Origin: an uncultured Erythrobacter sp.
Lineage (GTDB): Bacteria; Pseudomonadota; Alphaproteobacteria; Sphingomonadales; Sphingomonadaceae
Reading direction: 5' to 3'
DNA length: 64,000 bases
Assembly (NCBI RefSeq): GCF_947497915.1
Contig: NZ_CANMIJ010000001.1
Coordinates: 783,501-847,500, forward strand
Part shown: piece by piece, positions 43,781 to 53,004 of the stretch
How positions within the stretch are numbered: position 1 is the stretch's first letter
How the letters are laid out: the number at the start of each line of letters is the position of its first letter
The notes under the pieces: generated by a model
What the model saw: the letters and a program-made list of their open reading frames with translations, nothing else
What the model was told of the DNA's origin: nothing
Database searches by the model: none
Program-made: the position numbers and the translations under genes

Positions 43781-44418
43781 TGGGCGGTTGGCTCGCGGTT
43801 CTGGCACTGGCGCTAGCGTCATTTGCTCTCGCGGCGTTCATGCTGCGCCTGCCGAAAGAGGGGTATGCGCTGTTCGGGTCGGTGCTGTTGTTCGGTCTTG
43901 CGGGATATGCGTGGCAAGGCTCTCCGGCTCAGCCGGGCAGTCCCAAGGCTGCGATGGTGCAAGAATCGCGATCGGGCGAGGATATGATCAATGCGCGCTC
44001 TTCGCTGTTTGAGGAGACCCAGCAGAAACCGAATTTCCTTGTCACATCCGATGCTTTTGCGCGGCGAGGCAAGTTCGATGATGCGGCGGGGCTGCTGCGT
44101 AAAGGGCTGGAGGACAATCCCGATCATCTAGAGGGTTGGCTTGCGCTGGCGATGGCCCTGACGGCGCATGCCGATGGTTTTGTTACTCCGGCGGCGGTCC
44201 ACGCTTATGACCGTGCCCGCGCAATTGATCCGGCCAATCCTGCCACCGATTTCTTCCTCGGTTTTTCATTCTTACAAGGCGGTGAAATCCGCAAAGCGCG
44301 CAATGTCTGGGCCAGCTTGCTTGCCCGTTCACCCGAAGATGCGCCGTGGCGCGAAGACCTCGAAGGGCGGGTCGCGCAGCTTGATGATATGATCGCCAAC
44401 GCGCCGATGCTGCAATAG
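43780..44418 (+). CDS. ccmI: CcmI-like TPR protein
   Basis: A 212-residue protein with two N-terminal transmembrane helices and a TPR region (FARRGKFDDAAGLLRKGLEDN, YDRARAIDPANPATDFFLGF). It corresponds to the apocytochrome-binding chaperone CcmI, last gene of the operon. GTG 43780 overlaps the ccmH stop (TAGTG). It is shorter than the two-domain CcmI of E. coli CcmH fusions. Confidence 0.88.
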   Translation: MGGWLAVLALALASFALAAFMLRLPKEGYALFGSVLLFGLAGYAWQGSPAQPGSPKAAMVQESRSGEDMINARSSLFEETQQKPNFLVTSDAFARRGKFDDAAGLLRKGLEDNPDHLEGWLALAMALTAHADGFVTPAAVHAYDRARAIDPANPATDFFLGFSFLQGGEIRKARNVWASLLARSPEDAPWREDLEGRVAQLDDMIANAPMLQ

Positions 44419-44569
44419 TGTCACACGAAAGGGGCCGCGAATTGTTGCAGGGGGCAAAGCGCGGTGCTAGTGGCCGCGGCCCTGCGGAAAACCGCATTTC
44501 GACGGGCGCGTTGCAGCATGTTTGCCGCGGGTCTTAAGGGCAGTACCGGCTTCGGGAAATCCAGCTGAT

Positions 44570-46504
44570 ATGAGCGACACATCACCGGCAAAGGCGCAGC
44601 CAGCGCATCAGGCTCCCAGTGGGGGCCATGGGCACAGCGCGTCAAAGTCCGCTCTGGCGGTCGGCGCGATTGGCGTTGTCTTCGGCGATATCGGCACCAG
44701 CCCGCTTTACGCATTCCGCGAAACTTTTGTCGGCCCGCATCCGCTCGCGCTCGATACACCGCACGTGCTTGGCGTGATCAGCCTCATTTTCTGGTCGATG
44801 ACGCTGGTTGTTTCGATCCAGTATGTTTCGATCCTGATGCGCGCCGATAACAAGGGGCAGGGCGGCAGCCTTGCCCTCGTCGCATTAATCTCGCGCAGCA
44901 TCACCAAGACAAAATATGGCTGGGTAGCCATCCTGCTCGGGGTGTTTGCGACCTCTTTGTTCTATGGCGACAGCATGATTACGCCCGCAATCTCAGTCCT
45001 TTCTGCGGTTGAGGGTTTGACGGTCGTTGATGAAGGTTTGCAGCAATATGTGATCCCAATCGCTCTCGGTCTGCTGGTCTTCCTGTTTATGCTGCAAAAG
45101 CGCGGCACGGCAAAAGTCGGCGCGCTGTTTGCGCCGGTAATGATCGTATACTTCACCGTGATCGCGGGCATGGGATCATGGCAGATCATCAACACGCCTG
45201 AAATTCTGTGGGCGCTCAATCCGTATTACGCGATCAACTTCTTCGTAATCGATGGCTGGCTTGCCTTCCTTGCGCTTGGCTCCGTCGTTCTCGCGGTGAC
45301 CGGCTCTGAGGCGCTATATTCCGACATGGGCCACTTTGGCCGCGGCCCGATGCGGCTCAGTTGGTTCGGTTTCGTCATGCCGTGCCTGCTGCTGAACTAT
45401 TTCGGCCAAGGTGCGATGATCATCGGCCTCCCGCCAGAGCAAGCCGCCGAGGCGATCCAGAGTCCGTTCTTCTTCCTCGCATCCGAGGAATACCGCCTGC
45501 CGCTCGTCTTCCTCGCGACGATCGCCACCTTTATCGCCAGCCAAGCCGTGATCTCCGGAGCATTCTCAATCACGCACCAGGCGATCCAGATGGGGTATAT
45601 TCCACGGTTGAAGACCCTTCACACCAGCGAAACCGAAGGCGGCCAGATCTACATCCCATTCATCAACTGGGCGTTGATGGTGGCGGTGATCATCCTAGTC
45701 CTGACGTTCCAGAATTCATCCAACCTTGCGAGCGCATACGGCATCGCGGTTACGGGTGCGGTGACGATTGATACGCTGCTCATGGCGGTGCTGTTTGTCG
45801 GCGTGTGGAAGTGGAAATGGTGGTACGCGCTGCCTGTCGTGCTTCTCTTCCTGATCGTTGATGGAGCATACTTCGCGGCAAACCTTACCAAAGTGCCCGA
45901 AGGCGGCTGGTTCCCACTGATGGTCGGCTTTATCGCCTTCCTCTTGCTGACGACTTGGGCACGGGGCCGCAAACTGATGCGGGAACGGATGAGCGAACAC
46001 GCTCTGCCGATGAAGATATTTGCCAAAAGCGCGAAGAATTCCGCTTTGCGCGTGCCCGGTACCGCAATCTTTATGGCGTCTGCGAGCTCCGGCGTGCCGT
46101 CTGCGCTGCTTCACAATATCAAACACAACAAAGTGCTGCATGAGCGGGTCGTGATCCTGACGGTCGATATTCAGGATGTGCCCTATGTCGATCCAGAGAA
46201 AAGATGCGAATTTGTCGACATGGGCGACGGATTTTACCGCGCGGTGCTGCATTACGGATTTATGGAAGAGACCAACGTTCCGCTTGGTCTGAAGCAGATG
46301 GAACGCTGCGGCGGTGAGTTTGACATGATGCACACCAGCTTCTTCCTGTCGCGCCAAACGCTGCTGCCAAGTGACAAACCGGGCATGCCGATTTGGCGCG
46401 AGAAGATATTTGCATGGCTGCTGAGAAACTCGGCCAGTGCGATGGACTTCTTCAAACTGCCCACAAATCGCGTGGTTGAATTGGGCAGTCAGGTCGAAAT
46501 TTAG
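44570..46504 (+). CDS. kup: Kup-type potassium transporter
   Basis: A 644-residue low-affinity K+/H+ symporter of the inner membrane. The signature [19 protein letters not shown] is near residue 40, with [11 protein letters not shown] and [11 protein letters not shown] further on; about 12 membrane helices and a C-terminal cytoplasmic domain. ATG 44570 (MSDTSPAK) follows a His/Gly-rich leader; the frame is open from a TTG at 44522. It is a single-gene unit. Confidence 0.93.
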   Translation: MSDTSPAKAQPAHQAPSGGHGHSASKSALAVGAIGVVFGDIGTSPLYAFRETFVGPHPLALDTPHVLGVISLIFWSMTLVVSIQYVSILMRADNKGQGGSLALVALISRSITKTKYGWVAILLGVFATSLFYGDSMITPAISVLSAVEGLTVVDEGLQQYVIPIALGLLVFLFMLQKRGTAKVGALFAPVMIVYFTVIAGMGSWQIINTPEILWALNPYYAINFFVIDGWLAFLALGSVVLAVTGSEALYSDMGHFGRGPMRLSWFGFVMPCLLLNYFGQGAMIIGLPPEQAAEAIQSPFFFLASEEYRLPLVFLATIATFIASQAVISGAFSITHQAIQMGYIPRLKTLHTSETEGGQIYIPFINWALMVAVIILVLTFQNSSNLASAYGIAVTGAVTIDTLLMAVLFVGVWKWKWWYALPVVLLFLIVDGAYFAANLTKVPEGGWFPLMVGFIAFLLLTTWARGRKLMRERMSEHALPMKIFAKSAKNSALRVPGTAIFMASASSGVPSALLHNIKHNKVLHERVVILTVDIQDVPYVDPEKRCEFVDMGDGFYRAVLHYGFMEETNVPLGLKQMERCGGEFDMMHTSFFLSRQTLLPSDKPGMPIWREKIFAWLLRNSASAMDFFKLPTNRVVELGSQVEI

Positions 46505-46536
46505 CGGCCCTGCGCTTGTTGAATTTGCTTGACGCC

Positions 46537-46552
46537 TGTCCAACATCGGACA
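46537..46552. promoter_or_regulatory. Inverted repeat TGTCC-N6-GGACA
   Basis: Perfect 5-bp arms around AACATC, starting 3 nt after a TTGACG hexamer (46529-46534) and about 100 nt before the next gene. The layout fits an operator over a promoter, but no regulator is known. Confidence 0.35.
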
Positions 46553-46650
46553 CGTGCGGGGATGCAGTTTTCAAAGAGCTACACACAGTATGTCGCTGGA
46601 CATTTGAGTACGAAAGTCTGAGATTGGCCAAAGAGAAGAGGGCTAAGATC

Positions 46651-47556
46651 ATGACAGACAAATTCACTCTTTCAGCGGCGGTCAGCGGTCTTCTCGCGTG
46701 TATGATCGGCCTCGCTTACCTCGCCTTCGCAGGGGCGCCTACCAGCATGATCATTGTCAATTTCGGTGCGCTTGTGATTGGCCTGTTGCTCCTGGCGGTG
46801 ATAAGATTTTCTGTACAGATGACGGACCGATTTGCGGCGGCGATTGCTTTTGGCGGAGCGCTCGTATTGGCCGGAACTGCTGCGTTTGGATATGCTATCG
46901 AAGGGGCATCGCGGTGGATTCTGATCGGCCCGTTCTTTGTCCAGACCAGTTTGATATTGCTGCCAGTGATCGCGCTTACCTATGCGAGACTTCAAACCAC
47001 CACATCCGTAATCGCTTTGGTTATAGCCACTTTGGCGATTGCGCTGCAGCCTGATCGGGCCGGGGCAGGGATGCTGTGTTTGATCGCATTGGGTGTGTTC
47101 GCGATGCAGCGTAGCATGCGTAGCGGATTCGTCGCAGCCATATGCGGCATGGCTTTTGCAGCCACATTGATGCTGCCGGATCGATTGCCAGCGGTGCCCT
47201 ATGTCGATCACATTTTGTGGTCGGCTTTCGACATTAATCCTCTCTTGGGGTTGTCACTATGGCTCGGTTCGGCGCTGTTAGTGCTGCCCGTTTTTCTCAT
47301 TGCTAAAAGCGCGCAAACGCCGGTGTATTACACATTCGCGCTGTGCTGGATTGCTTTGGTCGCGGCGGCGGCAACGGGCGCTTATCCAACGCCAATCGTT
47401 GGGTACGGTTCAAGCGCGATTGTCGGATATTTCATTAGCATAGCTTTTGCTGCGCCAAGGGTGCGGATGCATTTTGGCGAAGGCGGGCTGGCGACTGCAA
47501 AGGCGGTAGAGAATGATGACATGTCCCTACCGAGAAACTTCGCTTCGTATGCCTAA
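46651..47556 (+). CDS. Polytopic membrane protein with SEDS-like segment
   Basis: A 301-residue protein with eight to nine predicted transmembrane helices. Two stretches recall the SEDS family (FtsW/RodA): GASRWILIGPFFVQTSLILL resembles the RWI-LG-F-QPSE signature, and LQPDRAGAGMLCL resembles the LQPDLGTA helix. It is about 70-100 residues shorter than SEDS glycosyltransferases, the QPSE is degenerate (QTSL), and I cannot find the catalytic Asp region. It may be a non-catalytic relative. ATG 46651 (MTDKFTLS) is used; the frame is open back to 46516. It converges with the FkbM gene (4-nt overlap). Confidence 0.72.
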   Translation: MTDKFTLSAAVSGLLACMIGLAYLAFAGAPTSMIIVNFGALVIGLLLLAVIRFSVQMTDRFAAAIAFGGALVLAGTAAFGYAIEGASRWILIGPFFVQTSLILLPVIALTYARLQTTTSVIALVIATLAIALQPDRAGAGMLCLIALGVFAMQRSMRSGFVAAICGMAFAATLMLPDRLPAVPYVDHILWSAFDINPLLGLSLWLGSALLVLPVFLIAKSAQTPVYYTFALCWIALVAAAATGAYPTPIVGYGSSAIVGYFISIAFAAPRVRMHFGEGGLATAKAVENDDMSLPRNFASYA

Positions 47557-48443
47557 ATTTCGCCGTTGATCAGGCGGAATTTGCGGGCTCGTGCAACGCG
47601 GTTTTGCACTTCATCCAATCCACGTACAAAGATTGTATTGTGTGTTTGAGCCTGACCGGGTTTTACGGGGGAAAGAGTGCGCGCAAACGGATCGTAGGAA
47701 TGCGGGATAAAGCCCGCATCACGCACAATCATCGCGGCCTCATCCTGCGCCTCTCCATCATAACGTTCGGCGCTATCATTCGTCTCCATCACAATCGCGC
47801 ATAGCGACGGATTGGCGAGGGTTCTGGTCATGCCGCGCAGGACATTTGCCTCCCACCCTTCAACATCGATTTTTGCGAGGAGAGGAGCCTGCTCCCCGAC
47901 AAGGTCATCGACGCGCCGGACGGGTATATCGATGGTCGCAATGCGCGCGGCCTCTTCGGCTGAGACGACGTGGTTCATCGTATCGTTATCAGCAGTGAAT
48001 TGCAGCGTTCCGTCCTCAGCGCCAAGCCCGATATTGTGGCATGTCGCAAGGGCGCCGAGTTCGTTGACAGAGATGTTGCGTTGCAGCTTGCCGAACGTTT
48101 CGGGTATAGGTTCAAACGTCATTGTACGCGCGCCGACTGCGCCGGCGGCAAGGACGGTGTAGGTGCCGATATTCGCGCCAATATCAAGAAATAGGTCATC
48201 CGGTCGCAGACAATGCAGCACGAATGCCATGTCATCATGTTCGTGTAAGCCGCAATAATAATTGCCTGTCGCACCCGTCATGCCGCTTTCCATGCTGAGT
48301 ATGGTGTCATCCACAAAGGAAACGATCTGCGGTTTGGAAGACAATCGCGACGTTACTTGCCAGCGCAGCAACCGGCCAAGCGCGCGCACCTTGCCATTTC
48401 GGTTCAGCGGATGGGAGAGGATAAACGGAATGGTACGAAGCAT
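47553..48443 (-). CDS. FkbM-family methyltransferase
   Basis: A 296-residue SAM-dependent methyltransferase. The SAM-binding motif is FLDIGANIGTYTVLAAG, followed by MTFEPIPETFGKLQRN and the FkbM-typical LLAKIDVEGWEANVLRG. FkbM enzymes methylate hydroxyl groups of sugars or polyketides, often in surface glycan pathways. No glycosyltransferase is nearby, so the substrate cannot be inferred. Confidence 0.88.
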   Translation of the reverse strand: MLRTIPFILSHPLNRNGKVRALGRLLRWQVTSRLSSKPQIVSFVDDTILSMESGMTGATGNYYCGLHEHDDMAFVLHCLRPDDLFLDIGANIGTYTVLAAGAVGARTMTFEPIPETFGKLQRNISVNELGALATCHNIGLGAEDGTLQFTADNDTMNHVVSAEEAARIATIDIPVRRVDDLVGEQAPLLAKIDVEGWEANVLRGMTRTLANPSLCAIVMETNDSAERYDGEAQDEAAMIVRDAGFIPHSYDPFARTLSPVKPGQAQTHNTIFVRGLDEVQNRVARARKFRLINGEI

Positions 48444-48505
48444 GCGGCGACCCTTTTTCTTTGTCTGTTAGACCGCCTCTGGTTGAGGGGCCAACCTGTT
48501 TCGCG

Positions 48506-49867
48506 CTACTTGGAAGAGATCACCGTGATCTCCGTCTGCCGCCCGTCTATGTAGCGCACGGTTTCGCCGTCGAAGAACGCATCTTCTTCGGTTCGGAAAT
48601 CGACGCGCTGTCCGCCCCATTCGGGCACATCGGCGTAGGTTGTCAGTTCGATTGACCACGCGGTGTTTGCACGGATTGGCCCTGCACCGCGCGGATCGTA
48701 CTCCTGGTTATCCCAGAACCCGATAGCCGGGCCTGCGCCGTGGCCATGCGTACCGATGGGGTGCGTGTAGATTGATGGGTCGAGGCCTTCTGCAATCGCT
48801 TCTGCACGCGATTTGAGCATCGCGGCATTGCCCGTCCGCCCGGCTTCGAAATTGGCGGTGAGGATATCCTGCACACGGTTTGAATTGGCTAGGCCCGCGG
48901 CGAGGCCAGCTGGCACTGCGGTCTCACCGGGCTTCAGGACATAGGCGAGGTGCTGTGTATCGGTGTTGAGGCGCAGATAGGTAATACCGAAATCGGTCCA
49001 GAGCAGGTCGCCGTGTTCAATCACCGTATCGCCGCGCAAGATGCCCTCGGCACCCTCGCGTTGGATGCCGATGCTGGGGTGAAACCACGGCGTCAGGCCC
49101 AGCTTTGAGAGCCGTTCACGATACCACCACTGGACATCGGCGGCGGTGGTCACGCCCGGTGTGATGACCCTCGCAGAGAATGCCTCACCAATGATAGCAT
49201 GGGCAGTGCGCACAATGGATGGGTAAAGCTTCATCTCGGAAGGGATACGCGTCTCAAGCCAGCGCACGCTCAGCGTCTCGCCAGAAACGATCCGGTCGCG
49301 GTATTCGGGCGTCAGCTTAGCGCTCATCGCCATAAACTGGCTGTGAGTCATGCCGTCGCCGAACGCAGTGATATCCGAATAATTGATCGCGATTTTCGAT
49401 GGATCGCGCGCAGCGATAATGTCAGCTACCGCCTGCCATTGATCGGGCTGCTCATCGGGGTTCCACGACGGTCCGAACAGCCCGGCTAGGCCGTATCGAC
49501 TGACAGTGAGGCGCTCGATAGGCTGACCTTCGCCGGGGTCGTGGAAGATCAGGATGGTGCGCCTCCTCGCCGACATGCTTTTCGCATCCAGCATGCTGGC
49601 AACCACCGGCTCTTCAAAATATTCGCGGCTCATCATCAGCCACAGATCGACGCCTTCTTCGCGCATGATTTGAGGGATGACGGTATCGAGCCGTTCGGCA
49701 AGGATGCGGTCGATGACATCGGCGCGGTCCCGCATGGTAAGGATCGGCGGCAATTGCGGTGCTGCCTGCTCGGTCTCGCTCATCGGGATGGGGTGAAAGG
49801 CGAGGGCAGGGGAAGCGGCGGGCAAAATCGATGCGCCGATCAACGCGAACCAGAATGCCTGTTTCAT
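48506..49867 (-). CDS. Exported M24-family (Xaa-Pro) metallopeptidase
   Basis: A 453-residue pita-bread-fold peptidase with a signal peptide (MKQAFWFALIGASILPAASP). Dinuclear metal ligands are visible: Asp in LWTDFGITYLRLNTD (two), His in GHGAGPAIGF, Glu in WSIELTTY and Glu in RTEEDAFFDG. It should remove N-terminal residues before proline in the periplasm, though non-peptidase members exist. Start MKQAFWF (49867) is chosen over an upstream in-frame start at 49906. Two palindromes lie in the divergent gap upstream. Confidence 0.87.
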   Translation of the reverse strand: MKQAFWFALIGASILPAASPALAFHPIPMSETEQAAPQLPPILTMRDRADVIDRILAERLDTVIPQIMREEGVDLWLMMSREYFEEPVVASMLDAKSMSARRRTILIFHDPGEGQPIERLTVSRYGLAGLFGPSWNPDEQPDQWQAVADIIAARDPSKIAINYSDITAFGDGMTHSQFMAMSAKLTPEYRDRIVSGETLSVRWLETRIPSEMKLYPSIVRTAHAIIGEAFSARVITPGVTTAADVQWWYRERLSKLGLTPWFHPSIGIQREGAEGILRGDTVIEHGDLLWTDFGITYLRLNTDTQHLAYVLKPGETAVPAGLAAGLANSNRVQDILTANFEAGRTGNAAMLKSRAEAIAEGLDPSIYTHPIGTHGHGAGPAIGFWDNQEYDPRGAGPIRANTAWSIELTTYADVPEWGGQRVDFRTEEDAFFDGETVRYIDGRQTEITVISSK

Positions 49868-49929
49868 ACCTTGTCCCTTAGTCCGAAAAGTGACGCCGTA
49901 GGTCACATTATCACACTACGTCGCAAAAC

Positions 49930-49979
49930 TGTTTCTTGAAACAAGATGTTACAGGCGCAGATATTGTTTTCCCAAAACA
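49930..49979. promoter_or_regulatory. Pair of AT-rich palindromes in divergent gap
   Basis: TGTTTC-TT-GAAACA (49930-49943) and TGTTTT-CCC-AAAACA (49965-49979), centres about 36 bp apart, lie between the M24 peptidase and the small basic protein. Shared half-site TGTTTY suggests one dimeric regulator binding twice. Confidence 0.45.
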
Positions 49980-50022
49980 GCGACCGGTAAAGGATGCGGC
50001 ATATAGAAATAGGAACTCTCCC

Positions 50023-50223
50023 ATGTCTGCTCGTAGAATATTCACATCTGGTCGCCGCGAAGCCAAATTTGGCCATGGTCGGTATTTGAACGCGGTCGCA
50101 ACCAGCCGGTCGACCGACAATCAGGAAAAAGTTGTTGGCGATATGCTGCGCGAACGTGCGCGGCGCGCGCTTTATGCTGACTGTGACCGTGCCCCCTTGG
50201 ACTGGGAAAACGCTGCCGCTTAA
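50023..50223 (+). CDS. Small basic protein of unknown function
   Basis: A 66-residue hydrophilic protein. The N-terminus is basic (MSARRIFTSGRREAKFGHGR) and a charged helix (KVVGDMLRERARRALYADCD) follows. The ATG is 7 nt after AGGAA. The frame is open further upstream (to 49936), but that part crosses the palindromes. It converges with yciB, overlapping by 4 nt. No family recognised; a nucleic-acid-binding role is conceivable from charge only. Confidence 0.6.
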   Translation: MSARRIFTSGRREAKFGHGRYLNAVATSRSTDNQEKVVGDMLRERARRALYADCDRAPLDWENAAA

Positions 50224-50897
50224 TCCTTTGGTGCTGGGCCCTCGGCTGGTTCGTCCTCTTGACCCAAATCCAGCCCGTGTTTCAGCAGCATTGGCAAGTT
50301 CGCCATCGTGAAGATCAGGCTGAGCGGCATAAACACCCATAGTTTCGCCCAAAGCCATCCTTCGAACGACATAAAAGCGACCAGCGCTTCGTTGAGGCCT
50401 GCCAGCGCGAGGAAGAAAATCCCGAAATTGCGCGAGATTTTGAGCCAACCATGCTCGTCCACGCCCTCGAAGGCAGCTTCTAACAAGATTTTGAGCAGCG
50501 CCTTGCCCATGAAAAATCCGACCAGTAACGTGACGCCGAAAAAGCCGTAAATGATGGTCGGCTTCAGCTGCACAAAGCGCGGATCGCCAAAGAACACCGT
50601 GAGCGCGCCAAAACCGACAATCAGCACCGTGGATAGCATCAGCATCGGCGAGACATGGCCAAGTTTGAACTTGCTGAAAGCAAGCGCGATCACCGCCGCG
50701 ATCATAAAGGCAATGGTGCCGTAAATGACCGGCGCGATCTCACCAAACTGAGAGCTTTCAGGCACAGGATAGAGTTTGAACACCGCAAGAAAGATGATCA
50801 GCGGGCCGTAGTCGACCAGCGTATTGAGCCAGCCAGCTTTGGGCTTTGCTGAGATCGCTTCCATGGCGTCTACGGCGGTGCTTTCTTCGGTCATCAC
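50220..50897 (-). CDS. yciB: Inner membrane septation protein YciB/IspZ
   Basis: A 225-residue polytopic protein with five to six membrane helices. Family markers are DYGPLIIFLAVF near the N-terminus, YGTIAFMIAAVIAL, and WLKISRNFGIFFLALAGLNE. YciB proteins are linked to intracellular septation and envelope integrity. It is the last gene of the dapF-mtaB-ftsY-yciB run: its start overlaps the ftsY stop by 4 nt. Confidence 0.92.
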   Translation of the reverse strand: MMTEESTAVDAMEAISAKPKAGWLNTLVDYGPLIIFLAVFKLYPVPESSQFGEIAPVIYGTIAFMIAAVIALAFSKFKLGHVSPMLMLSTVLIVGFGALTVFFGDPRFVQLKPTIIYGFFGVTLLVGFFMGKALLKILLEAAFEGVDEHGWLKISRNFGIFFLALAGLNEALVAFMSFEGWLWAKLWVFMPLSLIFTMANLPMLLKHGLDLGQEDEPAEGPAPKD

Positions 50898-51817
50898 GCA
50901 ACCCCTGCAATCACACGTGCGACGAGATCGGGGTCAAACGGGCGCAAATCTTCCATTTTTTCGCCCACTCCGATGGCGTGGATCGGCAGTCCATATTGCT
51001 CCGCCGCCGCAACGAGCACACCGCCGCGCGCTGTGCCGTCCAGCTTTGTCATGATGAGGCCGGTAACGCCCGCAACCTCTTTGAACACGTCGATCTGCGA
51101 CAGCGCGTTTTGGCCATTGGTCGCATCCAATACGAGCACAACATCATGCGGCGCCTCTGTATTCAGGCGCCCAAGGACGCGGCGGATTTTGTCCAACTCG
51201 TCCATCAACTCGCGCTTGTTTTGTAACCGTCCAGCGGTGTCGACGACCAGAGCGTCGATGCCAGTGTCGGTCGCTTGCTTAACCGCGTCGAACACAATGG
51301 AGGCCGGATCGCCGCCCTCGGGGCCGCGCACAATGTCCACGCCCGCGCGTTCTGCCCATGTCGCGAGCTGACCGATTGCGGCCGCGCGGAAAGTGTCACC
51401 CGCTGCCAACAGCACGCCGTAATCATCCTCGGTAAAGAGGTGCGCGAGCTTTGCGATAGTCGTGGTCTTGCCCGATCCGTTGACGCCAATGACCAAAATG
51501 ACTTGCGGGCGCGGGAATGCTGTCACTTCGAGAGGCTTGGCGACAGGGCGCAAAATCTCTGCGATTTCCTCTGCCACGGCCTCTTTCAGCTGTTCGTGAT
51601 TGATCGCTGCGCCGAATTGTTTTTCAGCGAGCTTTGCGCGAATACGCCCCGCAGCTGCCGGGCCAAGATCGGAGATGATCAGCGCGTCTTCGATATCATC
51701 GAGCGTCGCATCATCCAGCTTACCGCCGCCGGCCAGTCCGGTTAGGTTTTCGCTGAGCCGGTCGGACGTTTTGCGAAAGCCGCCAAGCAGCCTGTCGCTC
51801 CAACTTGTCTCGCTCAT
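50894..51817 (-). CDS. ftsY: SRP receptor FtsY
   Basis: A 307-residue SRP GTPase that receives ribosome-SRP complexes at the membrane; its RNA partner is ffs at 10950-11040. G-motifs: GVNGSGKTTTIAKLAH (G1), AGDTFRAAAIGQL, VVDTAGRLQNK (G3), MTKLDGTARGG (G4). The acidic A domain is almost absent, as is usual in alphaproteobacteria. ATG 51817 (MSETSWSD) overlaps the mtaB stop by 4 nt. Confidence 0.95.
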   Translation of the reverse strand: MSETSWSDRLLGGFRKTSDRLSENLTGLAGGGKLDDATLDDIEDALIISDLGPAAAGRIRAKLAEKQFGAAINHEQLKEAVAEEIAEILRPVAKPLEVTAFPRPQVILVIGVNGSGKTTTIAKLAHLFTEDDYGVLLAAGDTFRAAAIGQLATWAERAGVDIVRGPEGGDPASIVFDAVKQATDTGIDALVVDTAGRLQNKRELMDELDKIRRVLGRLNTEAPHDVVLVLDATNGQNALSQIDVFKEVAGVTGLIMTKLDGTARGGVLVAAAEQYGLPIHAIGVGEKMEDLRPFDPDLVARVIAGVA

Positions 51818-53004
51818 ACCAGCAGGCCTTCTTCGATACCGCGTACGGTCACATTGACGATTTGCCCCGCCTCTGTGCCTTCGGGAAGGCGCATGCGGGC
51901 ATAGTTTGGCGCATAGCCCGTTCCGTCGCGCTCTGCGAGGACGGGCAACGTTTCGCCCACAAGACTGTCGAGCCACGCAGTGCGAACATCGGCAACGGCG
52001 GCGCGCAATTCGGCGGCGCGGGCCTTGATAATGGAGCGGTCCATCTGCGGCATCCGGGCGGCGGGCGTGCCGGGACGGGGCGAGAATGGGAATATGTGGC
52101 CATGCGCGATGCCAAGCTCTCGGATGATCGAGAGGTTTTCGCCGTGATGCGCTTCCGTCTCGGTCGGGAAGCCCGCCATCAGGTCAGCGCCAACAGTGAT
52201 TTCGGGGCGGCGCGATTTCAGACCCATCACAAGGTTCACCGCATCTCCGCGCAAATGGCGGCGCTTCATGCGTTTCAGAATCAGATCCGCACCGTGTTGA
52301 AGCGAGAGATGGAGGTGCGGCATCACACGCTGCTCACTGGCGAAAAGTTCAAACAGCTCTTCGTCGATTTCGATGCCGTCGAGTGACGACAGGCGCAGGC
52401 GGGTGAGTTCAGGAAACTCAGCTAAGATCGCGGCGGCGAGCGTGCCCAATTTGGGATCCCCGGGCAGGTCGTGCCCCCAACTTGTGAGGTCAACGCCGGT
52501 CAGCACCGCTTCTTTCGCGCCCTCATCAAGGTGCAGTTCGACTTGGCGCAGAGCCTCACTGACGGAAAGCGAACGGCTTTTGCCGCGGCCCTGAGGGATG
52601 ACACAGAACGTACAATCGTGATCGCAGCCATTCTGCACCGCGATAAAGGCGCGCGTTTTCGTCGGTGCAATCGGCGTTTCGGCGACGGGCGCATTCCAGG
52701 CGCGCGGGTCGAGCTTGCGCTCATTCGCTATCAATCCGTCGACTTCGGGCATCTCCGCGATTTGATCGCGCTCAATATCGGCGGCGCATCCTGTGACGAT
52801 CAAACGCGCATCGGGCCGGGCGCGTCGGGCCCTTCGTATGGCTTGGCGGGTCTGGCGAACAGCCTCGGACGTCACTGCGCAGGAATTCACGACTACAACG
52901 TCGCCAGCATCCGCCAACATCGCGCGCATCCGCTCGCTTTCGGCGATATTGAGCCGGCAGCCGAGCGATATGACTTCGGGTTTCACGTTAGCGGGCGCGC
53001 TCAC
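51814..53004 (-). CDS. mtaB: tRNA-t6A37 methylthiotransferase MtaB
   Basis: A 396-residue radical-SAM enzyme adding a methylthio group to t6A37 of tRNA. The UPF0004 domain has Cys in SLGCRLN, VNSCAVT and VTGCAAD. The SAM cluster motif is NGCDHDCTFCVIPQGRG, and a C-terminal TRAM-like part closes the protein. It is co-translated with ftsY and dapF through 4-nt overlaps. Confidence 0.94.
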   Translation of the reverse strand: MSAPANVKPEVISLGCRLNIAESERMRAMLADAGDVVVVNSCAVTSEAVRQTRQAIRRARRARPDARLIVTGCAADIERDQIAEMPEVDGLIANERKLDPRAWNAPVAETPIAPTKTRAFIAVQNGCDHDCTFCVIPQGRGKSRSLSVSEALRQVELHLDEGAKEAVLTGVDLTSWGHDLPGDPKLGTLAAAILAEFPELTRLRLSSLDGIEIDEELFELFASEQRVMPHLHLSLQHGADLILKRMKRRHLRGDAVNLVMGLKSRRPEITVGADLMAGFPTETEAHHGENLSIIRELGIAHGHIFPFSPRPGTPAARMPQMDRSIIKARAAELRAAVADVRTAWLDSLVGETLPVLAERDGTGYAPNYARMRLPEGTEAGQIVNVTVRGIEEGLLV

